Shown here: piece after piece, positions 33,138-46,600 of the stretch
How the letters are laid out: each line of letters starts with the position of its first letter
Position numbering within the stretch: position 1 is the stretch's first letter
Source of the DNA: Cryptomeria japonica
Lineage: Eukaryota > Streptophyta > Pinopsida > Cupressales > Cupressaceae
Reading direction: 5' to 3'
Assembly: GCF_030272615.1 (NCBI RefSeq)
Contig: NC_081406.1
Coordinates: forward strand, 481,957,900-482,021,899
DNA: 64,000 nt
Translations under genes and position numbers: made by a program
The notes under the pieces: model-generated
What the model was told of the DNA's origin: nothing
Seen by the model: only the letters and a program-made list of their open reading frames with translations
Database searches by the model: none

Positions 33138-34210
33138 TGTTGGCTTGATGATGATTATAATGAATTCATTATATGTTGTCATTGATGATACACATACACA
33201 CATATGTTTATATTGTCTACCGATGTAACTTCAAAGTTGTTTACACTACAACCGGTATACTAAAGGTTTATTTATAACTGGTACTTGGTGACAACCAGTG
33301 TATGCATGAAGATAACCACTCACTTATATGTGTCTCTCTTATATGTGTCTCAACATCAACATGAAGATCCAGTAGAGACTATCTCAGAAGCGTCAAGTCA
33401 AGGGGTTTAACTCTAACCGATATTTAGTGTTCCAACTAGTAATCATAGATTGTGTGATGAGTTATCACCACCGATAGTTTTTGGCAGTATTTTTGTGATG
33501 AGTTATGATCACTTGACCAGATACACTGCACCTAGGTAATTGTGTTATGATTTCTTGAGGCCGATATGAAATCTAAATGTCTATATATTGACATCACAAT
33601 AATTATGTTATATGAGTAAAAATGATATGTTGTGTTCAAAAGGCAAAATTTTTAAGATGCAGAGTATGTTGAGAAGCAGTGTTGGTTATGCTTAGAAGGA
33701 TTTGATCAAGAAAGTATTGTGCTACACAGACAAATCAAACAAAGCAGAATTAAAATCCCCTAATCAGGTAAGCTCTAACAAGCTTCATTGTTCAAATCCT
33801 CTAACAAGGTGATCCATTAGTTTGGATTCAGAAATCCTCTATCGAGGTTACTCCTAATAGGGTACTACCTTTCACAGGGTATAAGCTTTTAATCAAGCTT
33901 TGGGATCTCTAACAATATTCTCTCCTAGTAGAGTATTTTGTAGATGTTAACCGACCAGTTATCTATTACTGCAAATAGTTAACTTGTGAGTTCCATCTCA
34001 CCATGGTTTTTAACTATTTGGGTTTTCCACGTACAAACATTTGTGTTATGGTGGATGTTTTACTTATTGTGGATATTGTTATATCATTTTAGATTACATG
34101 CATTATGTTTAAAAGTTTTGTTAAGTTCATCTACCGGTTAGTGTTTGAATTAGTTTTATTTTTGGTGTCACTGATTCACCCCCCCCTCTCAGTGTTTTTC
34201 AAGTCCATCA
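33138..34210 (+). repeat. 3' LTR of element C
   Basis: Partner of 26,983-28,054; ends AAGTCCATCA, followed by the aattg flank. Confidence 0.94.
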
Positions 34211-34439
34211 AATTGCATTGTGCATCATTCCTCTCTCTCATTTACAGCAAAGGAATAGAAAACCTAACAGGTAATCCATGACTCTCTCTTTTTTATAATA
34301 AGTAGTCGACATGTGTTACCTCCCTAGGCTCTTTTGTATTCCATGAGTGTGTATGAGAGTGGGATTAGGGTTTCCATACTTAGTCTCACTTTTTCCCCTA
34401 CACGGTTAGTTATTAGGCCATTTAAGGCCTTCAAAACTA
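34211..34439. other. Host sequence between elements C and D
   Basis: No gene is seen. The last 32 bases (34,408-34,439) match 54,422-54,453. They are the left half of the target site into which element D inserted. Confidence 0.7.
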
Positions 34440-35445
34440 TGAAACAACTAGAATATTGAGAGGTGGGGGGGTGAATCAATATTCCCAAAATCCTAAAACA
34501 ATCTTATTATTGCTTTACAGATTCTCATCAATTAACATGCAATAGAAAATTATAAGTGATCAAATGAACAAATCCATAACATATACAAGAGAACTCCTGA
34601 TTTTACATGGAAACCTATTAGGGAAAACTCTCAATATAATATAACTAGTTATAGAATATTATACGTGCTCACTATCAAAGGGCTTACTACCCAAAAGAGA
34701 ACAAGTAAACAAAAATGAGTTGCTATAGTTTCATCTTACATATGCATGGAATACTATTCCAATCAAGCTCAGTAGAAAGACTTCACACTTCATTCATTCT
34801 TCAATTATCTACTTCAATCACATATCACATTTGATCACTATGTCACACTTCTATCTCTATATGTATCGATTTCTCTCTAGTCTTCTATTTCTCTATATCT
34901 CTCATCAAGGGAATATATCACATATATAACTGATCCATATCTCAATTTGGCCACACGTGCCTTACAAAGAAAATACCATACATGCTACCACAATATACTT
35001 CATACATTTCATTTACATAGGTAGATGAAAGATATAACAAAAGTTAAATGCCAAGTGGAATATACATGTTATCCATAATTCTTAGTCATGTCCTAAAATC
35101 ATAGGACAAAAAACAATTAACTTATGAAATGTGGATGTCTAGACAAGTTATTCTATTTCAGAGGAATAGAGCAACTAACAGACTGGATTGTTGAACCATG
35201 TATCTCACCTTTGGAAACCCATAACATGTACAATCTAGAATATAGGTACATTTGATATTCATGGGTATGCAACCCAAACCACAAACCCATGTCTGCAACT
35301 TCAGAGCAATGCATAGACAAACATGATGGATAGAGTGACCAATATTCTAGAGAAACAATAGTATAAGTCAACAAAAGTATGTTGGCATCAGTGACAACCA
35401 GTTGCCTACACAAAATTCTCCTTTATCAATGAAAAAACTCCAACA
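34440..35445 (-). repeat. 3' LTR of element D
   Basis: About 1,006 bp, matching 48,898-50,021 from the TG end (AACTAGAATATTGAG versus AACTATAATACTGAG) to the CTCCAACA/GTCCAACA end. The other LTR is longer by about 118 bp, partly from a C/CA microsatellite and other small insertions. Confidence 0.92.
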
Positions 35446-35458
35446 ATCTCCCTCTTTG
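35446..35458 (-). promoter_or_regulatory. Polypurine tract of element D
   Basis: On minus: ACAAAGAGGGAGAT, then TGTTGGAG. It lies in the same GTTGCCATCAATG context as in A and C, with one purine change in the tract. Confidence 0.85.
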
Positions 35459-35940
35459 TCATTGATGGCAACATGCAAAAAATGAGTTAGTCGCTTTAAA
35501 AATTTTCTCTTCAAAAACTATTTTAAAAAACATTACTTAATTTCCCTTTTGTCACCATTTCTCCCTCTTTTTGCTTACTCACCAAACTTCACATCTTCTT
35601 CCTACTTCAAATTCTCTCTAAACATCTCATTATTTCCTTCTTCACATTCTCTCCCCTTTTGCCATCAAGGATAAAGGGTGTAAAAAAGATACTTTCACAC
35701 ATCTTCCCCTTGCCAACATAAATTCAATTAAAAAAGAAAGCCTCAGTTCCCTTTTTGCAGAGAAATCCCCTTATATTTTTCTTTGAGCTCTGGGAGAAGG
35801 GAATTCCAAGATTTGATGGCAGATGTCAATATTGTGCACTAAAAATTGCACTACGCAAGCAAGTTAGTTGCATAGATTAAATTATCCAGGACAAGAAAAT
35901 TCAGCTCAACCTTCTTTGCATCTTCTAGTAGACAAGTAAA
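35459..35940 (-). other. Element D ORF2-to-purine-tract region, no gene seen
   Basis: T/C-rich on plus, with several CTCTCCCTTT-type tracts; the reading frames are closed. Confidence 0.45.
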
Positions 35941-37847
35941 GTGATCCATTCTAGTTTTAACAATTTATTTGACAGTCTAGAACTCCTTAACAAAATCATC
36001 TCTTTGTCTTTGCAACAAGGATAATTCCAACTGTAATGAACCAATCTTATTCCTTATTGCACCATCTTTATCTTTGAAAATATTGAATGGTTTTGCAATT
36101 TTGTTCATATCAGACTCCATTAATTTAATATTTTCTTTGTGATTTGTTGTAGCAGTAGGCCACCTGACAAAATATTTGTAAAAACTAGTAACAACACTCG
36201 TACATTTCCTCATGTCCTTTATGCATTTAGTCATTTTATTTTGTGCAACAACACATTTTCTACTCATAGCTCTCTGCACTTCATCTTCAAGGTCTGGTTG
36301 TCTTTTCTTAGTGGTTTTTAGGACTAACTGCTCACTCAATTGTTCAAACAAAACATCTGGGAGAAAATTCTTAATAGAACCAAGAACAATATTGTTTTGA
36401 AGCAAGTGATCAGTCAAATCTTCTTCAATCCTACCCTTGTCATACAATGGTTGTGATAACCATACATCTCCAATTTTGTTTATTCCATCAGGTTCCTTAA
36501 GCATTTTGAACACTTAACTTCAAAGGAATATTCATCAAAAGAATGAGATGATTGCTTTTGCATTTATTCCTATACAACAACTATCTCCTTCTGCTTCACA
36601 TCAGCTTCAACAGTCTCAACATCAGCAATGCTAATTATCTTAGTCTTTTTCTTTTTTGTCTATCTTCCTTTTCTTTGAAACTGGAGATGGAATCTCAATT
36701 GATTTTATACTTCTCTTCTTACCAAAGGAGGATCCTTTTGGAGCCACTTGTTTAGTAATATTTATCCAATGAATTCATCATAAGTCCCAAACTTATCTTC
36801 AGTGAGATCTACTTGAAGTTTAAGAATCTCATTTGCATACATCACACATTCTTCATTATTTATTTCATATCCAAATTTTATTAACCAAAACTTCCAAGGA
36901 AACACAACTTCCATGAAACAATGATAAATATCAACCAATAAATTAATACCATCTTTATACATCTCAACATATCTTTTCGCTATCTTAAATTTTGAAATCG
37001 AGTTCTTCCGAAGTTCATAGAAATACTCTTTTCACACCCTATCTCTGTCATTCAAATTATCCAAATATCTTTTGATTTTCTTTTCTATAAATAAGTTCTC
37101 ATCCCAAACAACATTCTCCTTCATTGGTAATGAATTTAAATGGTAAAATTCTAGGCATACAATCAATGATCCAAAACAAAAAGGATAACCATCATTCTTA
37201 GTAAACTCAATATTGCTCAAAACTTGTTGTCTCAATAGCTGACATAAATCATAGTTCATTCCTATCTTAGGCATATGATAGGCAACATATACTATGTTAC
37301 ATATGTAGAACTTTCTTTTTTTGAAAGTAAATCTTATAAGTAATACCCGTAGAAACATATCTTATCAGAGGGTTTGTAATGGTGTCAATTTGTAGAGCTC
37401 TTTGATCTACAATCACACTTATTAATGCTTCAACTTATTTGTTTCTTACTGGCTTCTTCAGATGTACACTTCTATTAGAACAAAGACCAATAACAACCTT
37501 TAAATCTTACTTTGTAATATGATTCACTCTATCCAGCCAAATCCAATCATCATGAATTCTGCTAAACACAATCTTGACCAATTCTTCATCAATTATCATC
37601 AGAAATTTACTCCAAATATAAAAACCTTTTGCCCTAACTCGATGATTGACTATAAATTTTCTTTTAAGAGAGAATCTTTCAAAATCTTTATTTTCACATT
37701 TTCATATTCTTCAATTTGTACATTAATAAACTTGTAGATATCTTCAAGACATACCACCCTAGCCGGTAGTGACAAAAAATGCATTAATTGAAACATCTCT
37801 TATCGACTCTTTCATAAATTTCTTGATTTATTTAGGTTGAGATTCAT
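35941..37847 (-). pseudogene. Element D ORF2: conserved protein of unknown function in place of pol
   Basis: A likely start is the ATG at 37,847 (MNLNLNKSRNL). Blocks seen on minus, in several frames, are: VVCLEDIYKFINVQIEEYEN; VKIVFSRIHDDWIWLDRVNH followed by ITK and VVIGL (about 37,590-37,480); IRYVSTGITYK; YDLCQLLRQQVLSNIE; and FCFGSLIVCLEFYHLNSLP (37,260-37,130). Further on, 36,962-36,762 has PWKFWLIKFGYEINNEECVM, corresponding to WMEAVVLRTIWVNEMGYETN in A. The helical C-terminal part (36,513-35,977) includes an IRNKIGSLQLELSLLQRQRD coil. It is heavily interrupted. Order and spacing match elements A and C, although the sequence is the most diverged of the three. Confidence 0.72.
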
Positions 37848-38241
37848 ATTCACAATTAACAAAATTCCTGGAATCTAAGAGATAGAATTTGTAAATACCT
37901 TATCTCTCCTGATAGCAATTATTCTTGAATACTTTTTGCTCCTCAAAATGCCAATTCATCGGTTAAAAAATCAACAAAAGGGAACTTTAAGTACTTTTCT
38001 GAATGACCTAGGGTTTTATTGCCAAAATCGTCATATCACCAAGAAGTTTCTAAACAAATGTTTCTGTGTGAATAGTCACTTTTTGAAGGTTCGCATTCTA
38101 CCACATAGCAATATGTTTTGTCGCAATCTTCATCAGGAGTTCAAGTACACCGGTTTACTCAACATATAAACATGCTATGACAACAACATCAACCTCTTTG
38201 GTGAGGAGGGGGGGGGATGATCTTTAATATAGCTCCCCCTA

Positions 38242-41200
38242 TGTAATGCCCGCCAAAATACCCTAGAGAAAATAAGCAACTAACACACTAATGGAGAGAA
38301 AAAAAAATTAAATAACATTTTATGCAACACATAACATCACTACCATCTCCCTAGGGTATCTCAACATCATTACTTACTACCGACTTAAGTAACACAACTA
38401 CTTTTAATCATTGCAACACTTAATATTTCCATTACCAATGCAAAAGACACTATTTCCTAACTTTCATGATATACATCTCACTATCTTCTTTGCCAACAAG
38501 CTATGCTATTCTTCCAATGCAACCCAATCCATTACTTTAGTCCATTTATCAACCAATTCTGATGATCCTAAAATCCATAACCATCCCCTATACTAACATG
38601 GTCCCATTCCATCTATTATGATTATCTACTCATAATGTATAAGCTATAGTTCAATCTTGTACCAACATGATAAAATAGTTTCCTTATTTCTTTACTTAAG
38701 CATGAGCAAGCACAACATCACATTAATCCTTCAATCATAGAATTCATTTATTACCTTACAAACATATAACAATATAAATCCATTTCTTTCAATATAAGTA
38801 CATGGCATACATCATATACAAGTCATTTACTATCTATCTAGCATGATATGCATTCCCTTACTAAACAAATCTAATAGCTTCCTATTAGCTTCATTCTAGA
38901 ACACCAATATCTAATATTCTTAATTTCTTTTACATCCCAATTCTCACATGAACATATATGTTTCCTCTATCAAGGTATTGCTATTAAAAATATGATCTAT
39001 CCACATTTATAATTCCTTCTTAATGTCTTAGCATACACATGTTATTATAAGAAAGTCCATTATTCCAATAATAATTTTTTTTTTTTTTCCAAATCCAATT
39101 ACATGATTTAATAAGTTACATCCAAAATTATTCTCTTACTAGAGTCAAAGACTTATCTCACATCAACTAAAGCATGCTAGGCTATTTCCTTAAGGCTAAC
39201 CATCCATCCTATCAATTACCCGTTCATATTCGTAAATAAGAATAACAACCATCCATTAAGAACATTCATTTCATGTCATCACCATAATACATGCATATTA
39301 AATATCCATTTACAACAAAACATTACAATGACTCTGATCTACTACTAGTCCACAAACTACAAGATAAGTTACATTACATCTCAATGTCTTCTTTCATAAA
39401 TCCTAATCAAGTCCTAAGATAATATCTACCAATACATGAATATTTCCATCATACGAAGAGCGTAATTCTTTATACATTATTTCTTCTAAAACTATTACAA
39501 GATAATCACATTACATGAACCATGATATCAATTAAATCCATCTGCTACAATAACCATCCATAATCCTTCATGAAGAAGAATCCACATCTAAGCACGGAGA
39601 ATCCAAGAGAACATCCCATGGTTGAAAAACGCCAACCACCCAACCATGTGGAACCAAAGGAACCACCCCCCATGCTAGGAGATGACACAAGGTCCCAACA
39701 CACACTCAACATCTAGGCTGACACTCAACAACTAGGGAGACAACATAACAAGGAATCTCAATCATGAACCAACTCAAGCGATCACAAGAAGAAACTCCCA
39801 GATGCTCACAAATCAACAAGGCATATCCACAAAGCAACAAGGGGACACATGTAGGAGTGGAGTGTCATCACATGCCATCCTCAAAATAACAAATACTATA
39901 ATATAAGGCACAAGCCTAATGGACGTGTGGAGTCATCTCAACCTATGAGAGATCAAGGGAGATTGACTTGCCATCACAATGGCCTTCCCATGCCTATCCT
40001 ACAACATCCTCCCTAGGATCAAGTCATGGGGCTCACAACTATTCATTGTCTTGATTAGTGAATCATTTAACCCATCCCATTAATTTATTATTATGTTATC
40101 ACTTGTTTACATCATGGTAAACTCCCAATGTGCCCTGGCAATTTAGACTTCATGCAACCTTACAAAGAACATCATGCAAGCCTATCTCTTGTGACCCCAG
40201 TCATCACAAGGAAGACCAATCCCCCTAAAATAGCCCAACAATAAATCACAAGAGGCTCTAATCCAACATGGAAATCCAAAAATATTCATTCATATGCAAC
40301 TAAAACATCCATACAAATTCCATACAATATACATATGGCTACAACACAACAAGTGCAACAAAATGAGTCTCTTGGACAATAAATACAAAGGCCACAATAA
40401 GCCATCAAATTTGCTATCAAAATGAGAATAAAGCCACAACAAGGCCAACTCACTTGCTGGTTCAAGAACAACAACATAATCATCTCATTAGCCATGGCTT
40501 ATCAACATGGAAAACAAAGTACAAAATCATCCACAAAAATAGGGAAGATAAATATGCATATAAACCATTGAAAAACATCAAATCAGATCAAATATCAATC
40601 AGAAAATCATATTCAGACCAAAATCAAGCCTCTAGTACAAGAATCGAATCGGAAAAATCAGGACAAAATGAGAAAAATTGACCAAACATCAAAACTGGAC
40701 AGAATAGTGCATATACTCTTTTCTGCAATGCTTTTGTTAAATTGTTCGGTGCTTTTGTTAAGTCAAGCAGTGCATATACAAAATAGAACAACACAAATAC
40801 GAAATAGAACAACACTTTTTCTAGAGAAGACAACACATTCACTACTCAATAGAGCGCATATGCAACAAACAATAGCACATTTACTCAAATTAACAGCGCA
40901 TATATAATACAAAATAGCGCATACACCTATTTAGCACATTTGCACAAGTCAGACGGAAAACTTAGAAAACAAACATGCGGAGAGAATTTAAAAATCAAAA
41001 TCTAAATGAAAAACTTCGAAAACTGTATGAATAGAGATGCCCAAATCAAAGGAATAGATCGGCGCAATCAAAATAAATAATCATAAAACATAGACCAAAA
41101 ACTATTCAAACTTCCTTCATAGAAAAAATCCAACAAACTCAACCAGAGGTCAAGAAAACTCCAAAGCATCAATAATAAACATCACAGACCTCAACATTCA

Positions 41201-42487
41201 CAAAGGAAACTTAAATGCAATCTCAGACAAACAAATGGACTCAAATAGAAAGATTTTCATTGGGAGAACAGATACAGGCTTACTCCCCATTAATGACTGA
41301 GCTATTGATGAGCTAATGATTGAGCCATGCAGAGCCGTGAACGGCGAATGTAGAAAGCCCAAATCATATTTTAATACAATATCAATCCATATACTATAAG
41401 GTTTATCCCCCATATATTTTGTGAAAACTAAATAAACTATAAAATATAAATTTAATTCAAACCCATCTTCTTGAAGATAATGTGTAGACACGGAGCAAAC
41501 AACTACAGAAAACCAAAAATGCAAAAAGGGATAAAGAAGCTCCAACTTGCAACCTGTGTTATGGAATGAAGTTGAAGAAGAGCTCCCAATCCAATCCAAA
41601 AGTCAACCAAGCTCCAACAAAATCCAAATGCAAAGACATATCCAAGAGCCAAGAAACTTGTAGAGGAAATTCTTTTCCAAAAGAAGCAACTCGAAAACCA
41701 TCTCAGCAAACAAAATAAAAAGCCATACAATAAACCAAAACCCTAGTGTCCACGAGAACCAATCAAAATATTCCTCAAAACAATATATCTTACCTACCCA
41801 TCATATATTATATTTTATTTCCCTAATACATTCACAACCAATAAGAATAAATGGTAGGTAGGGAGTAATATTAAACTTATTCACATGTATAAATAGAATA
41901 TTGCAAATATTATTTACCAATGTATAAATAGAATCAAGGCCATATAAAATAAACTATAGGTTATTAATTAAATACAATCTCATAAATAATTAAGCCAATA
42001 GTAATTAACGATAGGTAGGAAATATAATAAACCCATTTACTCTTGTAACAAGAGAAATAGCTAAAATTAAATAAAATATTATTTACCAAGTAACAAGAGA
42101 AATGTAATAAAATATTAAAAGTATTAATTACATATCTACAAACAATGATAGCCATGCCCTATTAAATAATATGGGCTAATAATAATAGAAACCAAATAAA
42201 TAATTAAATGCAAATTGCCAAGGCTAATAAAATAAAAGCCGATTAAATAAATAAATAAAAAATAACCAAGGCTCAATACATAAATCAAAAGCCACCAATA
42301 AATATTAATCAACATTAAAAATGTAAAATCACTATTAAATAATAGATAATAAATAAATAAATACCAACTAAACAATAAATCAATAATAAATAAATAAATA
42401 TTAAATACCAAATAAATGATTAAACCATAAACATTAAATGAATAATTAAATAAATAAATAAATATCAAATAAATGATGAAACCTCAA
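38242..42487. other. Left arm of the 38.2-47.8 kb insertion: AT-rich, no gene
   Basis: About 4.2 kb, A/T/C-rich on plus, with a more balanced block at 39,590-40,260. Then AT-rich sequence with many TAAATAAATA units (41,800-42,480). A GCGCATA-type motif recurs between 40,700 and 40,930 (variants of GTGCATAT/GCGCATAT). No frame gives a recognised domain. Confidence 0.55.
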
Positions 42488-43290
42488 TGTCATGCCCAAA
42501 CTTTAGGGCAAGAACGAGAATTTGTTTTTTTTTAAAACTCGCAACTGACTCAATTAAATTTTGCAAAAATGAAATGCTCTAGTAAGTTTTCGTATTTCAC
42601 GTTTAGAGTTAACTCTAATTATTAACTTAAGTAAGAGATGGTAAACTTAATTAAATGCGGAACACTTAAAGGAAGTATGTATTATCTCATCGATTTTAAA
42701 CCAATAAATTAATTTAGTCAATTAGTTGACGTAGATATAATGATTCCTCAAAAGTCTATAATGTTTAAGATTCATTCAAATCAATAATTAAAATGTGCTT
42801 AGATTAAATCGACTGAAGGGTCAAATTAAATCCACCTCGAATATTTTCCTATAGAGTATAATCTCAACAAAACCTTTATTTAGGTGGACGGAAAAATATG
42901 CTTACCCTTAGATAAATCCCAACTTACCAAACTCATTATAAATTTTCTTAAAGGATTTAACTCCCTAAGTATTTCAAAATTTAAACACCCTTTTTAAATA
43001 TGCCCATCTAATTATTAAAGATATATTTAAATTATAAAATACTTAACCTACATTTTGCTTTATTCCTTATATTTACATGTTCATTCAATATTTATAAAAG
43101 TATGAATGTTATAATTAAGCCTATATATTGTAACTATTTATATTTTATTTTATTATTTTTATTTTTAATATACATGTTAGTATATATATATACACTTCAT
43201 TATGTTCTTCACAAACTGAAAACCCTAATTTCTTTATTTAAAAGAATCCTATTATACTATTTTTTTAAAAACTTATTTCATTTGTTTCTA

Positions 43291-43313
43291 CCCTAGCCCT
43301 ACCTGGGCTAGGG
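43291..43313. repeat. Perfect hairpin CCCTAGCCC/GGGCTAGGG
   Basis: A 9-bp stem with a TACCT loop, in a stretch that resembles a transcript leader (AACCCTAATTTC upstream, GCTAGGGTTTTATC after it). It lies about 100 bp before the hairpin cluster. Confidence 0.8.
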
Positions 43314-43412
43314 TTTTATCTTATCTTTCTCAGTGTAGGGCAGACACGACAGTAGCGGCGGCATTTTTTTTTTATTTGCTCTGTGTGGAGGCGGTGGGCG
43401 TGTCGGGTGCCA

Positions 43413-43604
43413 CCCACTGTGTGACCACACAGTGGGGCACAGGTGCCGCCCACTGTGTGCCCACACAGTGGTGGCGCTTCGGCACCGCCCACTGTGTGTT
43501 CACACAGTGGTGGCGCCGAAGCGCCGCCATTGTGTCCTACTGTGTGTTCACACAGTGGTGGCACCGAAGCGCCGCCACTGTGTCCTACTGTGTGTTCACA
43601 TAGT
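43413..43604. repeat. Cluster of five GC-rich hairpins (CACTGTGTG..CACACAGTG)
   Basis: Five inverted repeats, each with a 2-nt loop: 43,413-43,436 (11-bp stem), 43,450-43,471 (10), 43,489-43,510 (10), 43,539-43,556 (8) and 43,587-43,604 (8, one mismatch). Centres are spaced about 36, 39, 48 and 48 bp. The spacers share GGTGGCGC.GAAGCGCCGCCA-like text, so the cluster is also a tandem array. Composition is sharply GC-rich within AT-rich surroundings. Open frames here are by-products of the repeat. Confidence 0.9.
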
Positions 43605-43639
43605 GGGGTTTGGCCCCCCGAAAACTTGGTATATATATA

Positions 43640-46600
43640 TTTTTTAAAACAACAGTTTTATATATATTTTTTTCTTTCTTTTTAAATAAATGCAATAATA
43701 TATATATATATATTGAACAATAAGTTTATTTTCGCTTATTTTTAAGAATGATTTCCTTTACTCATATTATATAGGCATGCAAATTTATTTATATATATAA
43801 TTATATGTATATAAACATATATATAATTATATATATAAATTTAAATATAAATATATGTTGTATATAGGGCATAAATTTTCTATGCAATAAACATGCAGGT
43901 GTTTTTTATATTCTGAAACATAAATAATTAGATTAGATGCTTTCTTTAGATATATAACATTATATTTATTACCTGTGATTAAAATTTTAGTTGCTAAAGG
44001 AAACTAGATAAGTCATTTAAAGATTGATTTACTTTCAGCAAAAATAAGGTAAAAAGCAGAATTAAATCACTTAAACAACAACTCTAGTATTTTATTTAAT
44101 TCATTTAATCTGTTTAACTATAGATTTTATTTTCTGTACATATACAAATGACAGTGTTAATAAGATTACATAGCAACTAAAGGTACATGAAATTATTTAA
44201 ATTATTAGTCTATCTATCTCTAGATTTTATTTTCTGCAAATGAGCTAAATGACATAATTTAGTAATTCTAACCAGTAACTTTATTTATCTAGAAGTTATT
44301 AAATAAATGCTATAGAGATGGTTATTTTTAACTCTAGACTTCATTTTCTGCAAATAAAACAAAATCACAGATTTATATAAACTAAGATTGCAAAACAGAT
44401 CTAGTTGTTTGTTTCCAGCCTTCCACTTGCATGCTAAACCATTGTATTGTTTCCCTATTTAACTTCATGAGGATAAGGGATAAAATAAATTACTTGCTTT
44501 TCAAATCTTAAATACTCAACAAAGAATTAATTTTCAAAACTTTAGGAACTAAATCTAGAAATATTCATTTATTTCCTGCAGTATAGCATAATGCAATATT
44601 TCATCTCTTTAAAGTACATTTACAATACGATATATCCTTCGATACAAATGGATCTCTCATTTCTATTAAATGGGGAATCTTAAAAAACATTTGATACATT
44701 TCTTTTTCAACAACTAGATACGACATAATTTCCTATTACGTTGCTGCAACTTAAAATCATAAACCTTTCATTTTCGAATCTTTTCTGTAGCAAATAAAAA
44801 CCAGCAACCTCTACGTGTTCTCTTTCCTTTTCTTCAAACAACCTACATTAAATCAAAAGCTATGACCATGGAGTTCTCACCTCCCATCCTAGGCTAACTA
44901 GTAGCCACCCCCAAGCTCGGAGAACCAAGCCCTAGACAGGCAACACACATGCAACCTCAAATAAACAAGGGAAAACAACCACAATCACATTCCCAACCCA
45001 GGCTACACTGCACCACACAATGTGATGTCTTTTCAAGGGTGGTAGTGGACCAAGTACCCTAAGGAGATTGCAAGTATGGTAAAACATATAGCCACCTCAT
45101 GGAAAACCAAATACATCAAGTGTAACAACCCCACATTCCTTATGCCCCCCAAGGCATTCATGCCTTATTTCCCTCCTTATGACCCCCAATGCATAAACAA
45201 GCCATGCAGCAAGGGTCACATAGAATCCCTTGTGATCACTCTCATAACGAGAGCCTCTCACTTGAGGGCTGTCACTTCTACCACCCACAAGAGCCTCCTC
45301 TCTCCCAAGAGTAGGGGGTCTTGATTACTCCCAAAACACATACGTGGCATAAGCATAAAACACCAAATAAATTTCCAAGAAATACATGCACGAAAAAACA
45401 AGTCTTTTACACAAGCATTTCTTTCAAAACAACATGCAACAAGAAAATATTATAAGAAAAATAAAAACCAACCTTAAACTGCCCAAAGGTATGCTAGTTT
45501 TGTTGAGGATGAGCAGCCCAATTCCATAGTTCTTCTCTTTCTACCCTTCGCCAAAATTCTCAATCCAAAATCTTTTTTTTTCTTTACAAAATTCTTTTGT
45601 CTCCAAAAATGGAGAGTGGGTGATTACCCCCAAAATCTCTCTTTCTTGCTTAAGAAGACACTAGTGTGAGTTATCTCAAGTTTCTAAAACTAAAAAGGAA
45701 AGTAAGGTAAAATGGGAAGGGAACTCTCATTCAAAAAGGAAGGTTAACAACTTAGTTCAAGCCTTCTAATTTTCATTTTCGCACAACTTAGAAAAGTCAC
45801 TTTTTAGGGTGTCTAAATGGTCACATGGGAGTAGAAACATGCCTAAAATTACTCCTAACCCTTAGGTATACCTTATGGGCTTTAGGAAACCCTATTAAAC
45901 TACCCCTAGGTGTCCATTTAACCCTTTTTAAACCCCTCTGAAGTTTATTTTCGGGTCAAACCTATGTTGACCATCCCAAAGATTCTTTACCCAAGGCATT
46001 TATGGAATCACATTACATTAATTGAAAAAGCTATAGTTAAACAATTCCCTCCAAGAGACGAATTTAAAAACTCAAACATAACTTAGCACATGTTTCCAGT
46101 GACACAAAGAAAATACTTTTACAAAATTGCACATGAAATCTTGTCTCTTGTTGGATTTAAATAAATCAAATAAATAACATTTAACACACATGCATCATCT
46201 ACTATTACGAATAAAATACGACACAATGGGGTGTTGTCTCTCCAAATAGACAAACCCTGGTTTTACGAACATACATAGGTCTAGGTTTGGTTCTCTGTAA
46301 TGTTTCCATGGTCACATGGATATCTTTTCCTGCGCCACTCAAATACACATTAGTAATTTCCAATAACCTCGTCTAATATTAAACACATGAATTAGAATAC
46401 ACATCAAACACTTCGCATATAATTTACATTTGAACAATTCAATATATCTCATATCCAAATAAATCCACATAAGAAATTGTCATAATTCTCATAATTTTGG
46501 TCCACACATAAAATATACATCCTAATTCTATCATCATAATAAAGTCCTGCAAATCCAATAATGACATACATCATCTCCAATTTATCCTATTCTAGAATCA

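Larger units (their letters stand above)
26983..34210 (+). mobile_element. Element C: pol-less LTR retrotransposon (gag-like ORF1 plus novel ORF2)
   Basis: LTRs are 26,983-28,054 and 33,138-34,210 (1,072 and 1,073 bp), both TG...CA. Order on plus: 5' LTR, initiator-Met primer site, ORF1 (coiled coil plus knuckles), ORF2, purine tract, 3' LTR. Flanks are gattg (26,978-26,982) and aattg (34,211-34,215), a duplication with one mismatch. The 5.1-kb interior has room for two ORFs but no copia pol domains. Near-equal LTR lengths make it the best-preserved of the three relatives in this window. Confidence 0.92.

Noticed and set aside
40454-42468. Short frames with hydrophobic residues suggesting membrane proteins
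   Set aside because: AT-rich DNA translated to Ile/Phe/Tyr/Leu runs; no start context or conservation.
43413-43604. CRISPR-like array
   Set aside because: Units are palindromic with related spacers in a plant retroelement; there is no unique-spacer pattern and no cas genes.
43316-43685. Overlapping open frames on both strands encoding HTVGGAEAPPLC-type repeats
   Set aside because: They arise from the tandem hairpin DNA, are open on both strands, and have no independent coding evidence.
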